DNA of 64,000 bases from an uncultured Albidovulum sp. (GTDB lineage Bacteria; Pseudomonadota; Alphaproteobacteria; Rhodobacterales; Rhodobacteraceae): positions 62,001-126,000 of the forward strand of contig CAJYAD010000008.1 of assembly GCA_913064775.1 (NCBI GenBank), given 5' to 3'. The position numbers and the translations under genes are program-made. Shown here one piece after another: positions 29,623-39,205 of the stretch (position 1 is its first letter; each line of letters begins with the position of its first letter). A model generated the notes under the pieces. It searched no databases. It saw only the letters and a program-made list of their open reading frames with translations, and was not told where the DNA came from.

Positions 29623-31797
29623 ATGACCGACGCCGATTACCTTTCCGCCCCGTTCCCCGCGGCCACCGAGCTGCCCGCAGCCCTGTTCGAGGGGCCAAAG
29701 CGGTTTTTTAATCGCGAACTCAGCTGGCTGGCCTTCAACTGGCGCGTGGTGGAAGAGGCCCGCAACCCCCGCGTGCCGCTGCTGGAACGGGTGCGGTTCC
29801 TGTCGATCTCGGCCACCAACCTGGATGAATTCTACACCGTCCGCGTCGCGGGTCTGCGCGAACTGGCGCGCGCCGGCAACACCACGCCGGCCGCCGACGG
29901 CAGCCGCCCCGCCGAACAGCTGGTGCGCATCAACGAAGACGCCCGCCGCCTGCTGCAAACCCAGCAGGCGATCTGGAACAAGCTGAAGAAGGAAATGGAA
30001 TCGCAGGGCATCACCCTGCTGACCCGCGCCAAGCTGACCCGGCGCGATCACCGTTTTCTGGAAGATTACTTCCTGCGCCAGGTGTTCCCGGTGCTCTCGC
30101 CCTTGGCGATCGACCCGGCGCATCCGTTCCCCTTCATCCCCAACACCGGCTTTTGCCTGGCGCTGCAGCTGGAACGCAGCGCCGACGCGCGCCCGCTGCA
30201 GGCGCTGCTGCCGATCCCGCAGCAGGTGGCGCGTTTCGTGCCGCTGCCCGCCGATCCCGGCGAATTTCGCTTCCTGCCGCTGGAAGAGCTGCTGCTGCTG
30301 CATCTGAGCCTGATCTTCCCGGGCTACCGCGACACCGGCCATTGCGCCTTTCGCGTGCTGCGCGACAGCGATCTCGAGGTCGAGGACGAGGCCGAGGATC
30401 TGGTGCGCGAATTCGAGGTTGCGCTGAAACGCCGCCGCCGGGGCGAGGTGATCCGCATGACCATCACCTCCGGTGCCCCCGAGGATCTGCGCGAAACCGT
30501 GCGCAAGGAGCTGGGCGTCGCCGAGGACGAAGTGATCGAGATGCGCGGCCTTCTCGGCGTCACCGACCTGAAAGAGCTGGTGCTGGACGCGCGGCGCGAT
30601 CTGCAATGGCCCGCCTTCACCCCGCGGGTGCCCGAACGGGTGCAGGACCACGAGGGCGACATGTTCGCGGCGATCCGCCAGAAGGACATGCTGCTGCACC
30701 ACCCCTATGAGACCTTCGACATGGTCATCCGCTTCCTCGATCAGGCGGCGCGCGACCCCAACGTCCTTGCGATCAAGCAGACGCTCTACCGCACCTCGCG
30801 CGACAGCCCGATCGTTTCGGCGCTGTGCGAGGCCGCCGAGGCGGGCAAGTCGGTGACCGCGCTGGTGGAACTTAAGGCCCGCTTCGACGAGGCCGCAAAC
30901 ATCCGCCAGTCGCGCCGGCTGGAACGGTCCGGGGCGCATGTGGTCTATGGCTTCCTGCATCTCAAGACCCATGCCAAGATCAGCACCGTGGTGCGGCGCG
31001 AGGGCGACCAGCTGGTCACCTATACCCATTACGGCACCGGCAATTACCACCCGATCACCGCCCGCATCTATACCGACCTGAGCCTGTTCACCTGCGACGC
31101 CGCGTTGGGGCGCGACGCGACCAAGGTGTTCAATTACCTGTCGGGCTATGCCCAGCCCGAGGGGTTGGAGAATCTGGCGATCTCGCCGCTCAACATGAAA
31201 TCACGTCTGATCGAATCGATCGACGCCGAGGCCGCCCATGCCCGCGCCGGCCGCCCGGCCCAGATCTGGGCCAAGATGAACGCGCTGACCGAACCAGCGG
31301 TGATCGACGCGCTCTATGGCGCCAGCCGCGCCGGGGTGAAGATCGATCTGGTGATCCGCGGCATCTGCAACCTGCGCCCCGGGATCAGGGGATTGTCGGA
31401 AAACATCCGCGTCAAATCCATCGTCGGGCGGTTTCTGGAACACAGCCGCATCGTGTGCTTCGGCAACGGCCAGGGCCTGCCCTCGGATCAGGCGCGGGTC
31501 TATATCTCATCGGCCGACTGGATGGAGCGCAACCTTGACCGCCGGGTCGAGACGCTGATCGAGATCAAGAACCGCACGGTGAAGGAACAGATCGTCGGCC
31601 AGATCATGGCCGGCAACCTGGCGGACGAGGCGCAAAGTTTCCTGTTGCAGCCCGATGGCCATTACATCCGCCAGCTCAGCCCCGCGGGGGGGGCGCTGTT
31701 CAACTGCCACCGCTTCTTCATGGAAAACCCCTCGCTCTCGGGCCGCGGCAGTGCGGGGGCGAAGGACGTCCCCCAACTGGCCCGGCTAAAGACCTGA
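29623..31797 (+). CDS. ppk: Polyphosphate kinase 1
   Basis: 724 aa, normal for PPK1. Reversibly transfers the terminal phosphate of ATP to polyphosphate. N-terminal domain FFNRELSWLAFNWRVVEEA, then the two phospholipase D-like catalytic domains: PNVLAIKQTLYRTS, the autophosphorylated His in YGFLHLKTHAKIS (about residue 449), and the second His in RFLEHSRIVCFGNG (about residue 607). The ATG at 29623 has no good ribosome site, which fits a leaderless message from the Pho-box promoter. The tail past the core is Ser/Gly-rich. ppx follows 187 bases later. Confidence 0.96.
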   Translation: MTDADYLSAPFPAATELPAALFEGPKRFFNRELSWLAFNWRVVEEARNPRVPLLERVRFLSISATNLDEFYTVRVAGLRELARAGNTTPAADGSRPAEQLVRINEDARRLLQTQQAIWNKLKKEMESQGITLLTRAKLTRRDHRFLEDYFLRQVFPVLSPLAIDPAHPFPFIPNTGFCLALQLERSADARPLQALLPIPQQVARFVPLPADPGEFRFLPLEELLLLHLSLIFPGYRDTGHCAFRVLRDSDLEVEDEAEDLVREFEVALKRRRRGEVIRMTITSGAPEDLRETVRKELGVAEDEVIEMRGLLGVTDLKELVLDARRDLQWPAFTPRVPERVQDHEGDMFAAIRQKDMLLHHPYETFDMVIRFLDQAARDPNVLAIKQTLYRTSRDSPIVSALCEAAEAGKSVTALVELKARFDEAANIRQSRRLERSGAHVVYGFLHLKTHAKISTVVRREGDQLVTYTHYGTGNYHPITARIYTDLSLFTCDAALGRDATKVFNYLSGYAQPEGLENLAISPLNMKSRLIESIDAEAAHARAGRPAQIWAKMNALTEPAVIDALYGASRAGVKIDLVIRGICNLRPGIRGLSENIRVKSIVGRFLEHSRIVCFGNGQGLPSDQARVYISSADWMERNLDRRVETLIEIKNRTVKEQIVGQIMAGNLADEAQSFLLQPDGHYIRQLSPAGGALFNCHRFFMENPSLSGRGSAGAKDVPQLARLKT

Positions 31798-31872
31798 GGG
31801 GCCGCGCGGTCGCATCGATGCCCCCCCAGCGCCTCATGGCCCCTCCCCCGCCCGCCGCACGCAACCCCGCCG

Positions 31873-31917
31873 CCTGTCGCCCCGCCGCTTGTCGCCCCGC
31901 CGGTTGTCGCCCCGCCC
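31873..31917 (+). repeat. Three 15 bp tandem repeats between ppk and ppx
   Basis: Three units of the form NNTGTCGCCCCGCCN, beginning at 31873, 31888 and 31903, with a diverged fourth before them. Pure C/G-rich repeat in the non-coding gap. Probably variable in copy number between strains; no function inferred. Confidence 0.75.
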
Positions 31918-31984
31918 CCGGCCGCCCCATTGACGCACCGCGCCGCGCCCGGCACTCTCACCCCGTATCAAGGCGGACCGCCCG

Positions 31985-33550
31985 ATGACCGACCAGCAAG
32001 ACGCCAGCGAAGAGTGGGGCCCCTTCGGACGCCCGCTGTTCGAGGATCCCTCGGCCCGGGCGCTGTCGCGCATTGGCGTGGTGGATGTGGGCTCCAACTC
32101 GGTCCGGCTGGTGGTCTTCGATGGCGCCGCCCGCTCGCCGGCCTATTTCTACAACGAAAAGATCCTTTGCGGCCTGGGCCAGGGCCTGGCCGCCACCGGC
32201 CGGCTGAACCCCGAGGGCAAGCTGCGCGCGCTTTCGGCGCTCAAGCGCTTCGTGCTGATCGCGAAAAGCATGGGCATCCTCGCCCTCACCGCGGTCGCCA
32301 CCGCCGCCATGCGCGAGGCCGAGGACGGCGCCGAGTTCCGCGCAGAGGTCCTGCGCGAGACCGGCCTGCGCCTGTGGCTGATCGACGGCCCCGAAGAGGC
32401 GCGGCTGTCGGCCCAGGGCGTGCTGCTGGGCTGGCCCGAGGCCGAGGGCATCGTCTGCGATATCGGCGGCTCCTCGATGGAGCTGGCGGTGGTCGGCCAA
32501 GGCCGCATCGGCAAGCGCGTGACCTCGCCGCTGGGGCCGTTCCGCCTGCAGCAGATCGAGGGCGGCGCCAGGGGCCGCAAGCGGCATATCGAGAAGATCC
32601 TGCATGAGCTGAAGGTCGAGCTGCAGGCCGATCACCGCAAGCTCTACCTCGTCGGCGGGTCGTGGCGCGCGCTGGCCAAGATCGACATGGAGCGGCGCAA
32701 CTACCCGCTGGCGGTGCTGCACGAATACCGCATGAGCCAGAAGCATGCCCTCGCCACGATCGACCTGATCGCCACCAGCGACCTGAGCGAGCTGCGCGGC
32801 AAGACCGGCACCTCGCCCGCCCGGATGGAGCTGGTGCCGCTGGCCGCCGAGGTGCTGAAGCAGCTGATCCGGATCTTCCACCCGCGTGAGATCGACATTT
32901 CCTCTTACGGAATCCGCGAGGGGCTGCTGTACGAGCAGATGCCTCAGCGCCTGCGCACCCGCGACCCGCTGATCGAGGCCTGCCGCTTCGCCGAGGCCAC
33001 CAGCGCCCGCCAGCCCGGTTTCGGCCGCAAGCTGTATGATTTCCTGATGCCGCTGTACAAATCTGCACCGCGCGCGCGGCTGCGGCTGATCAAGGCGGCC
33101 TGTCTTCTGCACGACACCACCTGGCGCGCCCATCCCGATTACCGCGCCGAGGTTTGTTTCGACAACGCGACCCGCGCCAACCTGGGTGGGCTGAACCATC
33201 GAGAGCGCGTGTTCCTGGGCCTGTCCTTGCTGCACCGCTACAAGAACAGCCGCTCCGGCGTCCGGTTCGAGCCGCTCTACAAGCTGCTCGACGAACGCGA
33301 ATTGCAGGAGGCCGAGGTGCTGGGCAAGGCGATGCGCTTTGGCGCGATGATCGCGATGGACGATCCCACCCGGGTGGCCGAGCTGCGCTATTTCCCGCGC
33401 AAGAAGACCCTGGAGCTGCGTCTGAAGGACGATGGCGAAGGCTTGTTCGGAGAGGTCGCCCAGGCGCGCTTTGCCTCGCTCGCCTCGGCGCTGAAGGTGA
33501 GCGCCACGGTCACCGTCGCGCGCGGCCACGCCGCATCCAGAACTGGCTAA
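31985..33550 (+). CDS. ppx: Exopolyphosphatase / pppGpp phosphohydrolase (Ppx/GppA)
   Basis: 521 aa from the ATG at 31985 (AAGGCGG eight bases upstream). It degrades polyphosphate and possibly pppGpp. The ASKHA fold start IGVVDVGSNSVRLVVFDG, LTAVATAAMREAEDG, the second phosphate loop VCDIGGSSMELAVV, and a C-terminal HD-like helical domain (ACLLHDTTWRAHPDYRAE). It forms a functional pair with ppk for making and breaking polyphosphate. It ends overlapping the convergent small periplasmic gene by three or four bases. Confidence 0.94.
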   Translation: MTDQQDASEEWGPFGRPLFEDPSARALSRIGVVDVGSNSVRLVVFDGAARSPAYFYNEKILCGLGQGLAATGRLNPEGKLRALSALKRFVLIAKSMGILALTAVATAAMREAEDGAEFRAEVLRETGLRLWLIDGPEEARLSAQGVLLGWPEAEGIVCDIGGSSMELAVVGQGRIGKRVTSPLGPFRLQQIEGGARGRKRHIEKILHELKVELQADHRKLYLVGGSWRALAKIDMERRNYPLAVLHEYRMSQKHALATIDLIATSDLSELRGKTGTSPARMELVPLAAEVLKQLIRIFHPREIDISSYGIREGLLYEQMPQRLRTRDPLIEACRFAEATSARQPGFGRKLYDFLMPLYKSAPRARLRLIKAACLLHDTTWRAHPDYRAEVCFDNATRANLGGLNHRERVFLGLSLLHRYKNSRSGVRFEPLYKLLDERELQEAEVLGKAMRFGAMIAMDDPTRVAELRYFPRKKTLELRLKDDGEGLFGEVAQARFASLASALKVSATVTVARGHAASRTG

Positions 33551-33879
33551 AGCTCGGTCTCGTTGCCCCGGTCGCCCGGCGGGATCGGCACCAGCGGCAC
33601 CTTGCGACGGATCAGGATATCGCCATTGGGCAGCACGACCGGCGCCTCATAGGCGCTCAGATCCCCCATCACGGCGCCGAGATTGCCCATCATCTCGCGC
33701 ATCTTCGGCTCCATCTGCGCAAGCATTCCGCGCAGCATCAACTGCGTGCCCTGTTGCAGCAAATCGAGCCCCTTCGACATGTCGCCGGGGGCGGGCGGCG
33801 GCGCGGGGGACGGCCCGGAACCCTCGGCCAAGGCCGGGGTCGCGAGGGCGAGGCAAAGAAGCAGGGCGAGCGGTTTCAT
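33547..33879 (-). CDS. Small predicted periplasmic protein
   Basis: 110 aa. A clear signal peptide (MKPLALLLCLALATPALA, cleavage near residue 18) is followed by a Pro-rich stretch, a helical Met-rich region (LMLRGMLAQMEPKMREMMGN, then LGAVMGDLSAYE) and a C-terminal VLPNGDILIRRKVPLVPIPP. Proteins with the same layout (export signal, helical middle, PNGDIxIRRK end) are common in Rhodobacteraceae and often carry an uninformative name. The function is not known. Confidence 0.7.
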   Translation of the reverse strand: MKPLALLLCLALATPALAEGSGPSPAPPPAPGDMSKGLDLLQQGTQLMLRGMLAQMEPKMREMMGNLGAVMGDLSAYEAPVVLPNGDILIRRKVPLVPIPPGDRGNETEL

Positions 33880-33941
33880 GGGCGCAGTATAGGGCCGTGG
33901 GTGAGTCGCTCAAAGCGCCGGCTTCGGCGCCCGGGGCAGAT

Positions 33942-34000
33942 GGCGGCGCCGGGGGTTTCACACCCCCGGACCCCCGTGGAGTATTGCCACCAAGGTGAAT
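33942..34000 (+). repeat. Dispersed intergenic element, full copy
   Basis: Perfect hairpin CCGGGGG (33949-33955) / CCCCCGG (33963-33969), then GACCCCCGTGGAGTATT and a GTGAA end. It lies between the small periplasmic gene and the end of the nuclease gene. Confidence 0.8.
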
Positions 34001-34027
34001 GGGAAAGGTGCGGTGGGGGACGGCGCG

Positions 34028-35071
34028 CTAGATCTCCAGATCGACGCTGACGGGGAAATGGTCCGATGCCGCCAGCAGCGCCGCGCGCAGGGGGGCGTCG
34101 GACCAGCATTCGGGGTCATCGAACGGATGCCAGATCCGCCAGACGGGCCGCTTCGACATCAGGTCGGGGCTGAGCATGATGTAATCCAGCAGCGCCGAGA
34201 AATAGCGTTTCTGATCGACCAGATAGAACCGCGCCGAGACCGGCTGCACCCCCAGACGCGAGCCCAGCGCCATCTGCGCATGCGGATCGATCAGCCGCCG
34301 CGCGGGGTCGGGGTCGAGGCCCAGCACCACCTCGATCCCGGAATGGCCGAAGAGGCGCTCGTAATCGTCAAGACCGGGGCCGTCGTTGAAATCGCCCATC
34401 ACCATCAGCGGCGCGCCCGCATCCAGCACCTCATCGACCCGGGCGCGCAGCCAGACGCATTGCGCCAGCTGCTTGCGCCGGTTCTCGATGCCGATGCGCA
34501 CCGCCTGTTCGGGCGTGCGTGCGCCATGCGGGGCCTTCGACTTGGCATGCACCCCGATCATGCGCAGCGACAGCCCGGTGCGGGTGGTCACCGCCAGCTC
34601 CAGCGGCGGCTTGGAGAAGGTGATCAGCTCTGGTGTGGCATCGATATCCAGATCGTAGCGGAACACCCCGTCGAAGCGCGGCGCGCCGTCGGGGCCGGCG
34701 GGCACGCCTTTCTTGCCGGTCGGCGCGCCCATCGGGGCGTGTTCGGCGGTGAGGCGATCGGGATCGAACAGCAGCGCGATCTCCTGCTCGGTCTCGGAGG
34801 AGAAGCCGGTCACCGCGCGCCGCGCCCTGAGGCCCGCGAAATCCGCGAAGGCCTCTAGCTGGGCCACGGTCGAGCGGCGATGGTTGTCGTCGGGCGCCTC
34901 GATCACCATCACCGCATCGGCGTCGAGCGCGGCGAAGACCCGTGCCAGCGCCGAAAGCTGCTGGGCCCGCGTCACCTGATATCGCGCCGACCAAGCGCCA
35001 TCGTGAAGCATCCGCCCCTCGGGCGAGAACAGGGCGCCGAACCATTCGACATTGTAGCTGGCGATCCGCAC
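34028..35071 (-). CDS. Endonuclease/exonuclease/phosphatase (EEP) family protein
   Basis: 347 aa. The EEP fold is shown by MRIASYNVEWFGALF at the N terminus (Asn metal site), VMVIEAPDDN (metal-binding Glu), RMIGVHAKSK, PLMVMGDFNDGPG (Asp and Asn of the active site), and the terminal ASDHFPVSVDLE (Asp-His pair). No signal peptide, so it is probably cytoplasmic. It may act on DNA, RNA or a phospho-substrate. Six bases from the djlA stop codon, so in the same operon. Confidence 0.88.
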   Translation of the reverse strand: MRIASYNVEWFGALFSPEGRMLHDGAWSARYQVTRAQQLSALARVFAALDADAVMVIEAPDDNHRRSTVAQLEAFADFAGLRARRAVTGFSSETEQEIALLFDPDRLTAEHAPMGAPTGKKGVPAGPDGAPRFDGVFRYDLDIDATPELITFSKPPLELAVTTRTGLSLRMIGVHAKSKAPHGARTPEQAVRIGIENRRKQLAQCVWLRARVDEVLDAGAPLMVMGDFNDGPGLDDYERLFGHSGIEVVLGLDPDPARRLIDPHAQMALGSRLGVQPVSARFYLVDQKRYFSALLDYIMLSPDLMSKRPVWRIWHPFDDPECWSDAPLRAALLAASDHFPVSVDLEI

Positions 35072-35077
35072 CGCGCG

Positions 35078-35761
35078 TCAGGCCGCACGCTGGCCCGAGA
35101 TTTCCTCCCAGGCCGCGTTCACCGCGATCAGGCGGTCGTTGGCCAGCATCAGGGCCTCTTGCGGGACGCCGCGCGCCTGCATCCGGTCGGGGTGGCAATC
35201 CTTCACCGCGCGGTGCCAGGCGGCGCGGATCTGGTCAATCGGGGTGGCGGGGGCGACGCCCAGCACGTCGTAGGGATCGGGGGGCACATTGGCCACATGA
35301 CGCGCCTTGAGGCTGCGAAAGCAGCGCCCGTCGAGGCCGAATATCTGCGCCACACGGTGCAGGAAGGCATCCTCTGACGGGTGGTATTCGCCATCCGCCA
35401 CCGCGATGTGGAAGAGCCCGTCCATCAGGTCGATCAGCACCTGGTCGTCGTCGGTGAACATGCGCCTGATTCGGCGCGCGTAATCCTCGAAGCCCGCCAC
35501 GTCCTGGCGGGCCAGGTTGAACACCCGCGCGGCGTTGGCCTCTTCCGATCGCGGGATCTCGAACACCTGACGAAAGGCCGAGACCTCATCGCGCGTCACA
35601 TGGCCGTCGGCCTTGGCCATCTTGGCCCCCAGCGCGATCACCGCGATGGTGAAGGCGACCGAGCGTTCGGGCGGCGCGCGCAGCTTTTCGAATACCGCGC
35701 CCAGCCCCTCGCCCTTGGCGAGAGACGAGATCGCGGCAGAGATGCGGGCCCAGATCGACAT
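35078..35761 (-). CDS. DjlA-like DnaJ co-chaperone with TerB domain
   Basis: 227 aa. An N-terminal TerB-like helical domain (about 30-150: VAFTIAVIALGAKMAKADGH, with acidic pairs DGHVTRDE and DGEYHPSED) is joined to a C-terminal J domain with its HPD motif in AVKDCHPDRMQARG. The J domain would stimulate DnaK. E. coli DjlA has an N-terminal membrane segment, which is not obvious here. First gene of the pair with the EEP nuclease. Confidence 0.9.
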   Translation of the reverse strand: MSIWARISAAISSLAKGEGLGAVFEKLRAPPERSVAFTIAVIALGAKMAKADGHVTRDEVSAFRQVFEIPRSEEANAARVFNLARQDVAGFEDYARRIRRMFTDDDQVLIDLMDGLFHIAVADGEYHPSEDAFLHRVAQIFGLDGRCFRSLKARHVANVPPDPYDVLGVAPATPIDQIRAAWHRAVKDCHPDRMQARGVPQEALMLANDRLIAVNAAWEEISGQRAA

Positions 35762-35792
35762 GGCGCCAGTTTAACCGCTGCGGCGCGGCATG

Positions 35793-36287
35793 TCAGGAGA
35801 GCATTTTCTGCATCAGCACAAGATCCATCCAGCGCCCGAACTTGAAGCCGACCTCGCGCAGCACGGCGACCTCGGCATAGCCCAGCGCCGCATGGAAGGC
35901 GCGGCCCGAGGGGTTTTCGGCGCTGACCCCGGCAAAGATCGAATGTGCGCCGGCGGTGCGCGCGTGATCCTCGATCGCCGCCATCAGCGCGCGGCCCAGC
36001 CCCCGGCCGCGGGCGGCGGGGGCAAGGATGATCGTATGTTCCACCGTGCGCGCGTAGCCGACGCCGCCGCGGAACTGGCCGTAGGTGGCAAAGCCCAGCA
36101 GCCCGCCGTCCGCCTCAGCCAGCAGGAAGGCGTGGCCCTCGGCCTGCTTCTGGGCGAAGCTTTGCGCGAGGTCGGCGGCGGTCTTCTCGACGGCGTTGAA
36201 GGTGCTGGCACTGTCGCGGATCACCGGGTTCCAGATCGCGGCGACAGCGGCGGCGTCGCTTGCCGTCGCGGGGCGGATGCGGCTCAT
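35793..36287 (-). CDS. GNAT-family N-acetyltransferase
   Basis: 164 aa from the ATG at 36287, which overlaps the upstream VOC stop as ATGA. N terminus MSRIRPATASDAAAVAAIWN, the acetyl-CoA loop APAARGRGLGRALMAAIEDHA, and the following SIFAGVSAENPSGRAFHAALGYAEVAVLREVGFKFGRW. This pattern matches the phosphinothricin/methionine-sulfoximine acetyltransferase-like group, though the natural substrate is unknown. Confidence 0.88.
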   Translation of the reverse strand: MSRIRPATASDAAAVAAIWNPVIRDSASTFNAVEKTAADLAQSFAQKQAEGHAFLLAEADGGLLGFATYGQFRGGVGYARTVEHTIILAPAARGRGLGRALMAAIEDHARTAGAHSIFAGVSAENPSGRAFHAALGYAEVAVLREVGFKFGRWMDLVLMQKMLS

Positions 36288-36907
36288 AGCAGGCGGATTC
36301 CGTGCGGGGTTTCGATCTCGGCGCGCATCTCGGGGCGGGGACCCGGGACCACCGCGACGCGGGCCTCCGCGATCAGCGGGGCGAGGGCCGCGCGCAACGC
36401 CTCGGCCTCGGGGTGGGCGATCTCGAAGCGCTTCAGCCGGCAGCCCGCATCGGCCAGCCGCCGGGTGGGATGCCGCGTGGTGGCGGCCGCGCCCTGCCAT
36501 TGGATCATCGCGGGAAAGGCGTTGTCAAAGGGCAGCCTGCCGTCCCCCGGCACCGCCATGCGCCAGCGCAGATCGTCGCGGGCAAATTGCATCGGCTGCC
36601 CCGCGCCCTCGGGCGCCGCCGCCGCCGCGGCCTCCAGATCGTCACAGCGCGCGATCCAGTTGGTCACCCGGGGCGGGCCTGCGAAGCTGTCCAGATCGAA
36701 CCAGCGCGGGTGGTCGGGGGGCGGCGCCGCGGGGTCGATCGCGATCACCTCGAGATAGAGATCCCCGAGCCCCAGCAGGCGGTTGTGCGTGGCCATCCGC
36801 GCATGCTGCCCGCCCGGCCCCAGGGGCAGGCCCAGAGCCGCCTCGACCGCAGCGACGCCTTCGTCCAGCGTCTCGGCCGAAACGGCGAAATGATCGAAAA
36901 TCAGCAC
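36284..36907 (-). CDS. VOC-like protein (Glyoxalase_3 type)
   Basis: 207 aa from a GTG at 36907 (VLIFDHFAVSAETLDEGVAAV), with GGGGG five bases upstream. LIFDHFAVS, HNRLLGLGDLYLEVIAIDP and a C-terminal repeat of the fold (LADAGCRLKRFEIAHPEAEA) resemble the PF13468 group. Substrate unknown. Coupled to the GNAT gene by a four-base overlap. Confidence 0.8.
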   Translation of the reverse strand: MLIFDHFAVSAETLDEGVAAVEAALGLPLGPGGQHARMATHNRLLGLGDLYLEVIAIDPAAPPPDHPRWFDLDSFAGPPRVTNWIARCDDLEAAAAAAPEGAGQPMQFARDDLRWRMAVPGDGRLPFDNAFPAMIQWQGAAATTRHPTRRLADAGCRLKRFEIAHPEAEALRAALAPLIAEARVAVVPGPRPEMRAEIETPHGIRLL

Positions 36908-37150
36908 CACATCCCCCTTGCTTGCGGGCGCCGGATCCCGCCCGCGCGCCGTCTTGAGGCAACTATTCCCACGGTGGCCGGGAAAGTCACGCGGTTCTGG
37001 CGCGCGGCAGTGGCGGTTGCGCATTTTGCGGGCAGGGCCGAGCGCCGCGCAGGCAGGGCGGCCGGGCAAGGCCCCCCTCCCCTCCCAGATTGACTTTCGC
37101 CGGGCGACAGGAAATCATTCGCATACAAACGTTCTAGAGCGGAGGTTCGG

Positions 37151-39205
37151 ATGGCGGCGCGGGGACAGGTCGTGGGGGTCGATGTGGGCGGCACGTTCAC
37201 CGATCTCGTGGCGCTGGATCCGGGCACCGGCGCGGTGCGGCTGGCCAAGGTGCCCTCGACGCCGGAGAATCAGGCTTTCGGCGTGATGGCGGCGCTGGCC
37301 GAGGCCGAGGTGGATCTGGCGGCGCTGGATCTGATCGTCCACGGCACCACGACGACGACCAACGCGGTGCTCGAACGCAAGCTGTCCAAGACCGGGCTGA
37401 TCACCACCCGGGGCTTTCGCGACGTGCTGGAACTGGGCCGCCGCACCCGACCACAAGCCTATGGCATGACGGGAACCTTCACCCCGATCATCCCGCGCGA
37501 TCTGCGCCTTGAGGTGCCCGAGCGGATGGACGCAGGCGGCGCCGTGGTGACGCCCTTGGACGAGGACGCGCTGCAAGGCGCCGCCCGCCAGCTGCTGTCC
37601 GAGGGCTGCGAATCGCTGGTGATCCACTTCCTGCATGCATACGCCAACCCCGCGCATGAATTGCGCGCCGCCGAGGTGCTGCGCCCGCTTTGGCCCAACG
37701 ACTACATCACCCTTGGCCATGCGCTCTTGTCGGAAAGCCGCGAGTTCGAGCGCGGGGTGACAGCGGCGGTCAATGCCTCGGTCCAGCCGTTGTTGGAGCG
37801 CTACATCCGCCGCCTGATCGATGAGCTTGCCCGGGGCGGCTATCGCGGCGACGTGCTGGTGATGAACGGCAACGGTGGCATGGTCTCATCTCAGCGGGTG
37901 GCGCGCGAGGCGGCGAAGACGGTGATGTCGGGGCCGGCCTCGGGGGTGATGGCGGCGGCCTATACCGGGCGGCGCACCGGCCTGTCCGATCTGATCACCT
38001 ATGACATGGGCGGCACCTCGACCGATGTCGCGCTGATCCGCGGGGCCGAGCCGTCGGTCTCGAATGAGATCGAGATCGAATATGCCATGCCGATCCATGT
38101 GCCGATGGTCGACGTGCGCACCGTGGGTGCGGGCGGCGGGTCGATCGCGCGGGTCAATGCGGCGGGCTTGCTGGAGGTCGGCCCCGAAAGCGCCGGCGCC
38201 AGCCCCGGGCCGATCTGCTATGGGCGCGGCGGGACCGAGCCCACGATTTCGGATGCGAACCTGCTGCTGGGGCGGCTGGATCCCGGGAAGCTGAAATCGG
38301 TGCAGGGCGGGGTGACGCTGGAGACCGTCGCGCGGATCTTCGACGACGCCTTGGGCGCCCGGCTGGGGCTGCCCGCCATCGAGGCGGCCGAGGCGGTGAT
38401 CCGGCTGGCCAATATCAAGATGGCGGGGGCGATCCGCATGGTCTCGGTCTCGCTGGGCGCCGATCCGCGCGATTTCGCCCTGTTCGCCTTCGGCGGCGCG
38501 GGGCCCTTGCACGCCTGCGCGCTGGCGCGCGAGTTGGGCATTCCCCGGGTGCTGATCCCGGCGCGCCCCGGCATCACCAATGCGCTGGGCTGCGTGGTGG
38601 CCGACCTGCGCCACGATTTCGTCACCACGCTGAACACGCCGCTCGACACGCTCGACATGGGCCTGCTGCACGACACGCTCAGCGCCCAGGCGGCCGAGGG
38701 CGAGGCGCTGATCGCCGCCGAGCGGATCGAGATCGGCGAGGTTCGGCGCCTCTACTCCGTCGACATGCAGTTCCAGGGCCAGACCCATTTGCTGCGCGTG
38801 CCGCTTGATGGCCCCGAGATCACCCGCGACGCCCTGCGCGCCCGCTTCGAGGAGGTCTACTTTGCCCGCTTCCGGGTTGAGCTGGCCGAGATCCGCGCCG
38901 CCGTGGTCAACGCCAATTGCTCGGTCATCGGGGCGCGCCCGCCGCTGGATCTGTCGACGCTGATCGACCCCGCCGGGCGCCGCCCCACGACCGAGGCCGC
39001 CCGGACCGGCATCCGCCCGGTGTATTTCGACGGCATCTGGCACGACACCCCCGTCTACTGGCGCGATCACCTGCCGCTGGACGCGGTGCTGCAAGGCCCC
39101 GCGATCGTCGCGCAGATGGACACGACCCTGCTGATCCCGCCCGGCGACCGCGCGGAAGGCGACGCGCAGGGCAACCTCATCGTCACCGTAGGAGATGCGG
39201 CATGA
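37151..39205 (+). CDS. hyuA: Hydantoinase/oxoprolinase subunit A (HyuA)
   Basis: 684 aa from the ATG at 37151 (GCGGAGG upstream). ATP-dependent hydrolase of cyclic amides such as hydantoins or 5-oxoproline. The ASKHA-type start VVGVDVGGTFTDLVALDPGT, HGTTTTTNAVLERK, and the second domain LITYDMGGTSTDVALI, FGGAGPLHACALARELGIPR. The substrate may also be a related carboxylation substrate (acetone carboxylase family). A possible promoter, TTGACT (37090) with an AATCAT -10 at 17 bases, lies upstream. Overlaps hyuB by four bases. Confidence 0.93.
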   Translation: MAARGQVVGVDVGGTFTDLVALDPGTGAVRLAKVPSTPENQAFGVMAALAEAEVDLAALDLIVHGTTTTTNAVLERKLSKTGLITTRGFRDVLELGRRTRPQAYGMTGTFTPIIPRDLRLEVPERMDAGGAVVTPLDEDALQGAARQLLSEGCESLVIHFLHAYANPAHELRAAEVLRPLWPNDYITLGHALLSESREFERGVTAAVNASVQPLLERYIRRLIDELARGGYRGDVLVMNGNGGMVSSQRVAREAAKTVMSGPASGVMAAAYTGRRTGLSDLITYDMGGTSTDVALIRGAEPSVSNEIEIEYAMPIHVPMVDVRTVGAGGGSIARVNAAGLLEVGPESAGASPGPICYGRGGTEPTISDANLLLGRLDPGKLKSVQGGVTLETVARIFDDALGARLGLPAIEAAEAVIRLANIKMAGAIRMVSVSLGADPRDFALFAFGGAGPLHACALARELGIPRVLIPARPGITNALGCVVADLRHDFVTTLNTPLDTLDMGLLHDTLSAQAAEGEALIAAERIEIGEVRRLYSVDMQFQGQTHLLRVPLDGPEITRDALRARFEEVYFARFRVELAEIRAAVVNANCSVIGARPPLDLSTLIDPAGRRPTTEAARTGIRPVYFDGIWHDTPVYWRDHLPLDAVLQGPAIVAQMDTTLLIPPGDRAEGDAQGNLIVTVGDAA

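Noticed and set aside
31798-31984. C/G-rich tandem repeats between ppk and ppx as a CRISPR-like array
   Set aside because: Repeat units are 15 bp and contiguous with no spacers and no cas genes nearby; simple tandem repeat.
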